This document shows, piece by piece, positions 62,885 to 64,000 of a DNA stretch of 64,000 nucleotides. The stretch's first letter is position 1, and every line of letters begins with the position of its first letter. Both the position numbers and the translations under genes were made by a program. Below the pieces are notes generated by a model. It had not been told where the DNA came from. It saw only the letters and a list, made by a program, of their open reading frames with translations, and did not search any database. The DNA is taken from the NCBI RefSeq assembly GCF_013283195.1, contig NZ_JABEKT010000001.1, positions 842,795-906,794 of the forward strand, given 5' to 3'. This stretch comes from Ensifer adhaerens. GTDB taxonomy: Bacteria > Pseudomonadota > Alphaproteobacteria > Rhizobiales > Rhizobiaceae.

Positions 62885-62968
62885 ATGTCCGATCTACTTT
62901 TTCTCGCCGCCGGCATCGGCGGCCTTGTCGTGTTTGCGCTCTATGCGCGCACGCTCAGCCGGCTCTAG
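62885..62968 (+). CDS. 27-residue hydrophobic small protein upstream of kdpF
   Basis: MSDLLFLAAGIGGLVVFALY followed by ARTLSRL: one transmembrane helix and a basic end, similar in form to KdpF but distinct in sequence. CCCGGAG lies 7 nt before the ATG. The stop (TAG) is fused to the kdpF ribosome site (CTAGGAGG), so translation of the two is likely coupled. It may be a further small subunit or a leader peptide of the Kdp potassium pump. Confidence 0.7.
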   Translation: MSDLLFLAAGIGGLVVFALYARTLSRL

Positions 62969-62977
62969 GAGGCATCG

Positions 62978-63064
62978 ATGTTCGAAGCCTTCGTTGGCAT
63001 CTCCGTCGCGGCCGCACTGGCGGTCTATCTCATCGTGACTCTCGTTCGGCCGGAACGGTTCTGA
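62978..63064 (+). CDS. kdpF: potassium-transporting ATPase small subunit KdpF
   Basis: 28 residues: MFEAFVGISVAAALAVYLIV then TLVRPERF. One helix and the conserved ending LxRPERF of KdpF. It stabilises the KdpABC complex in the membrane. GGAGG lies 5 nt upstream of the ATG. kdpA follows after a 108-bp gap with tandem repeats. Confidence 0.92.
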   Translation: MFEAFVGISVAAALAVYLIVTLVRPERF

Positions 63065-63070
63065 CCCCAG

Positions 63071-63144
63071 GGTCGAGACTTCGTACCCGGGTCGAGACTT
63101 CGTACCCCGGTCGAGGCTTTGTACGGGGTCGAGACTTCGTACCG
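63071..63144 (+). repeat. four-copy tandem repeat between kdpF and kdpA
   Basis: Four units of GGTCGAGACTTCGTACCC or close variants start at 63071, 63090, 63109 and 63127 (periods 19, 19 and 18). Units 1, 2 and 4 are nearly identical; unit 3 has GGCTTTG for GACTTCG. A decayed fifth copy (GGTCGTCTTTCGT) follows at about 63148. It fills most of the gap before kdpA. Confidence 0.9.
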
Positions 63145-63172
63145 TCCGGTCGTCTTTCGTGGAGAATTCCTC

Positions 63173-64000
63173 ATGTCTATTATCGGGTGGCTGCAGATCG
63201 GCCTCCTCTTTCTCGCCGTCTTGCTTGCGATCAAGCCGCTTGGCCTCTACATGGCCCGGGTTTTCGCCGGCGAGCGCAACTTCCTCTCTCCGGTGCTTGG
63301 ACCCGTCGAGCGCGGGCTCTATCTGGCGGCCGGCGTTGATGCGAAGAAGGAGCAAGGCTGGCTCGCCTATACGCTGTCGATGCTCGCCTTCAGCGCTGCC
63401 GGCTTCGTGCTTCTCTACGCCATCCTGCGCTTCCAGGGGTCGCTGCCGGTGAACCCTCAAGGCTTTGCCGACGTGCCGGCGGACCTCGCCTTTAACACGG
63501 CGGTCAGCTTCCTCACCAACACCAACTGGCAGTCCTATGGCGGCGAGACCACCATGAGCCATTTCAGCCAGATGGCTGGGCTCACGGTGCAGAACTTCGT
63601 CTCTGCAGCGACCGGCATCGCCATTGCGCTTGCCGTGACCCGTGCCTTTGCCCGTTCCGGTGCGGCAACGCTCGGCAATTTCTGGGTCGATCTGACCCGT
63701 TCGACGCTCTACGTCCTCCTGCCGCTGGCCGTCGTCGTTGCACTCGCCTTCGTGGCGATGGGCATGCCGCAAACCTTCAATGGTTCCGTCAGCGCCACCA
63801 CGCTCGAGGGCGTACAGCAGACGATCGCGCTCGGCCCGGTCGCAAGCCAGGAGGCGATCAAGCAGCTCGGCACCAATGGCGGCGGCTTCTTCAACGCCAA
63901 TGCGGCGCATCCGTTCGAAAACCCGAGCGCGCTCAGCAACTACCTGTCGATCTTCGCAATGCTGTCGATCACCTCGGCACTGGTCTACACCTTCGGCCAG
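63173..64000 (+). CDS. kdpA: potassium-transporting ATPase subunit A, C-terminus cut by window edge
   Basis: 276 codons visible of about 565. It starts [24 protein letters not shown]. The first selectivity-filter region [10 protein letters not shown] is present (about residues 116-125), followed by the KdpA-specific [23 protein letters not shown] and the second-filter region [20 protein letters not shown]. KdpA binds and channels K+ in the high-affinity, P-type KdpFABC pump. GGAG lies 8 nt before the ATG. kdpB, kdpC and the kdpDE regulators are expected beyond the window. Confidence 0.96.
   Translation, partial: MSIIGWLQIGLLFLAVLLAIKPLGLYMARVFAGERNFLSPVLGPVERGLYLAAGVDAKKEQGWLAYTLSMLAFSAAGFVLLYAILRFQGSLPVNPQGFADVPADLAFNTAVSFLTNTNWQSYGGETTMSHFSQMAGLTVQNFVSAATGIAIALAVTRAFARSGAATLGNFWVDLTRSTLYVLLPLAVVVALAFVAMGMPQTFNGSVSATTLEGVQQTIALGPVASQEAIKQLGTNGGGFFNANAAHPFENPSALSNYLSIFAMLSITSALVYTFGQ

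Noticed and set aside
63071-63144. CRISPR-like array between kdpF and kdpA
   Set aside because: Units are directly adjacent with no spacers and no cas genes are present.

Overview
This 64 kb window is GC-rich, densely packed chromosomal DNA from a member of the Rhizobiaceae, most likely Ensifer/Sinorhizobium. The main reasons are two blocks whose gene content and order I recognise from memory of Sinorhizobium meliloti. One is the cyclic-AMP block (clr, cyaD1, a Sel1-repeat gene, spdA, a cysteine-cluster gene, putA). The other is the fructose block (frcR, frcB, frcC, frcA, frcK) running into pyrC, pyrE, frk, pgi and fadD. No database search was possible, so the genus call is an inference. I see no transposase, integrase, phage gene or CRISPR array.

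Layout. 1-7.1 kb: an RND efflux operon (alpha/beta-hydrolase-like protein, membrane fusion protein, inner-membrane pump cut by the window edge) with a divergent LysR regulator, then an HxlR regulator divergent from an SMR transporter. 7.2-17.2 kb: DEAD-box helicase, DUF805 protein, dapD, LOG-family protein, secreted EF-hand protein, HAD nucleotidase, membrane fatty acid hydroxylase, DMT exporter, ada and a PEP-mutase/isocitrate-lyase-like enzyme. 17.2-26 kb: argB, an ECF sigma/anti-sigma pair followed by a fasciclin protein and an exported MsrB, then DUF1269, engB, a second DMT exporter and yidC-rnpA-rpmH. 26-35.3 kb: a chemoreceptor, a TVP38 protein with a disulfide reductase and an orphan histidine kinase, tRNA-Arg(ACG), a 34-residue membrane protein, DUF1810, an aldo/keto reductase and a YigZ protein.

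35.6-45.4 kb: putA and the cAMP signalling module. A Crp-like regulator (Clr) and a CHASE2 adenylate cyclase (CyaD1) form an operon. A phosphodiesterase (SpdA), a periplasmic Sel1-repeat protein and a FecR-domain protein lie close by. A 16-bp palindrome of the Clr type sits at exactly -41.5 spacing from a candidate -10 box of the Sel1 gene. 45.6-59.9 kb: doxX, a mutarotase, the frc fructose ABC transporter with its ROK repressor, pyrC, pyrE, frk, an XRE/DUF2975 pair, a lipoprotein, pgi and fadD. Together frc, frk, the mutarotase and pgi make a fructose import, phosphorylation and isomerisation route. 60-64 kb: an MFS transporter, an AI-2E family protein and the start of a kdp potassium-pump operon, which includes an extra 27-codon ORF before kdpF and a four-copy tandem repeat between kdpF and kdpA (cut by the window end).

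Intergenic DNA is rich in perfect hairpins. Several act plausibly as two-way terminators between convergent genes; others look like dispersed rhizobial palindromes. The observations I rate highest are the Clr-site geometry, the efflux-linked hydrolase that has lost all three catalytic residues, the kdp leader ORF and repeat, the fadD promoter/operator overlap and the sigma-fasciclin-MsrB locus.
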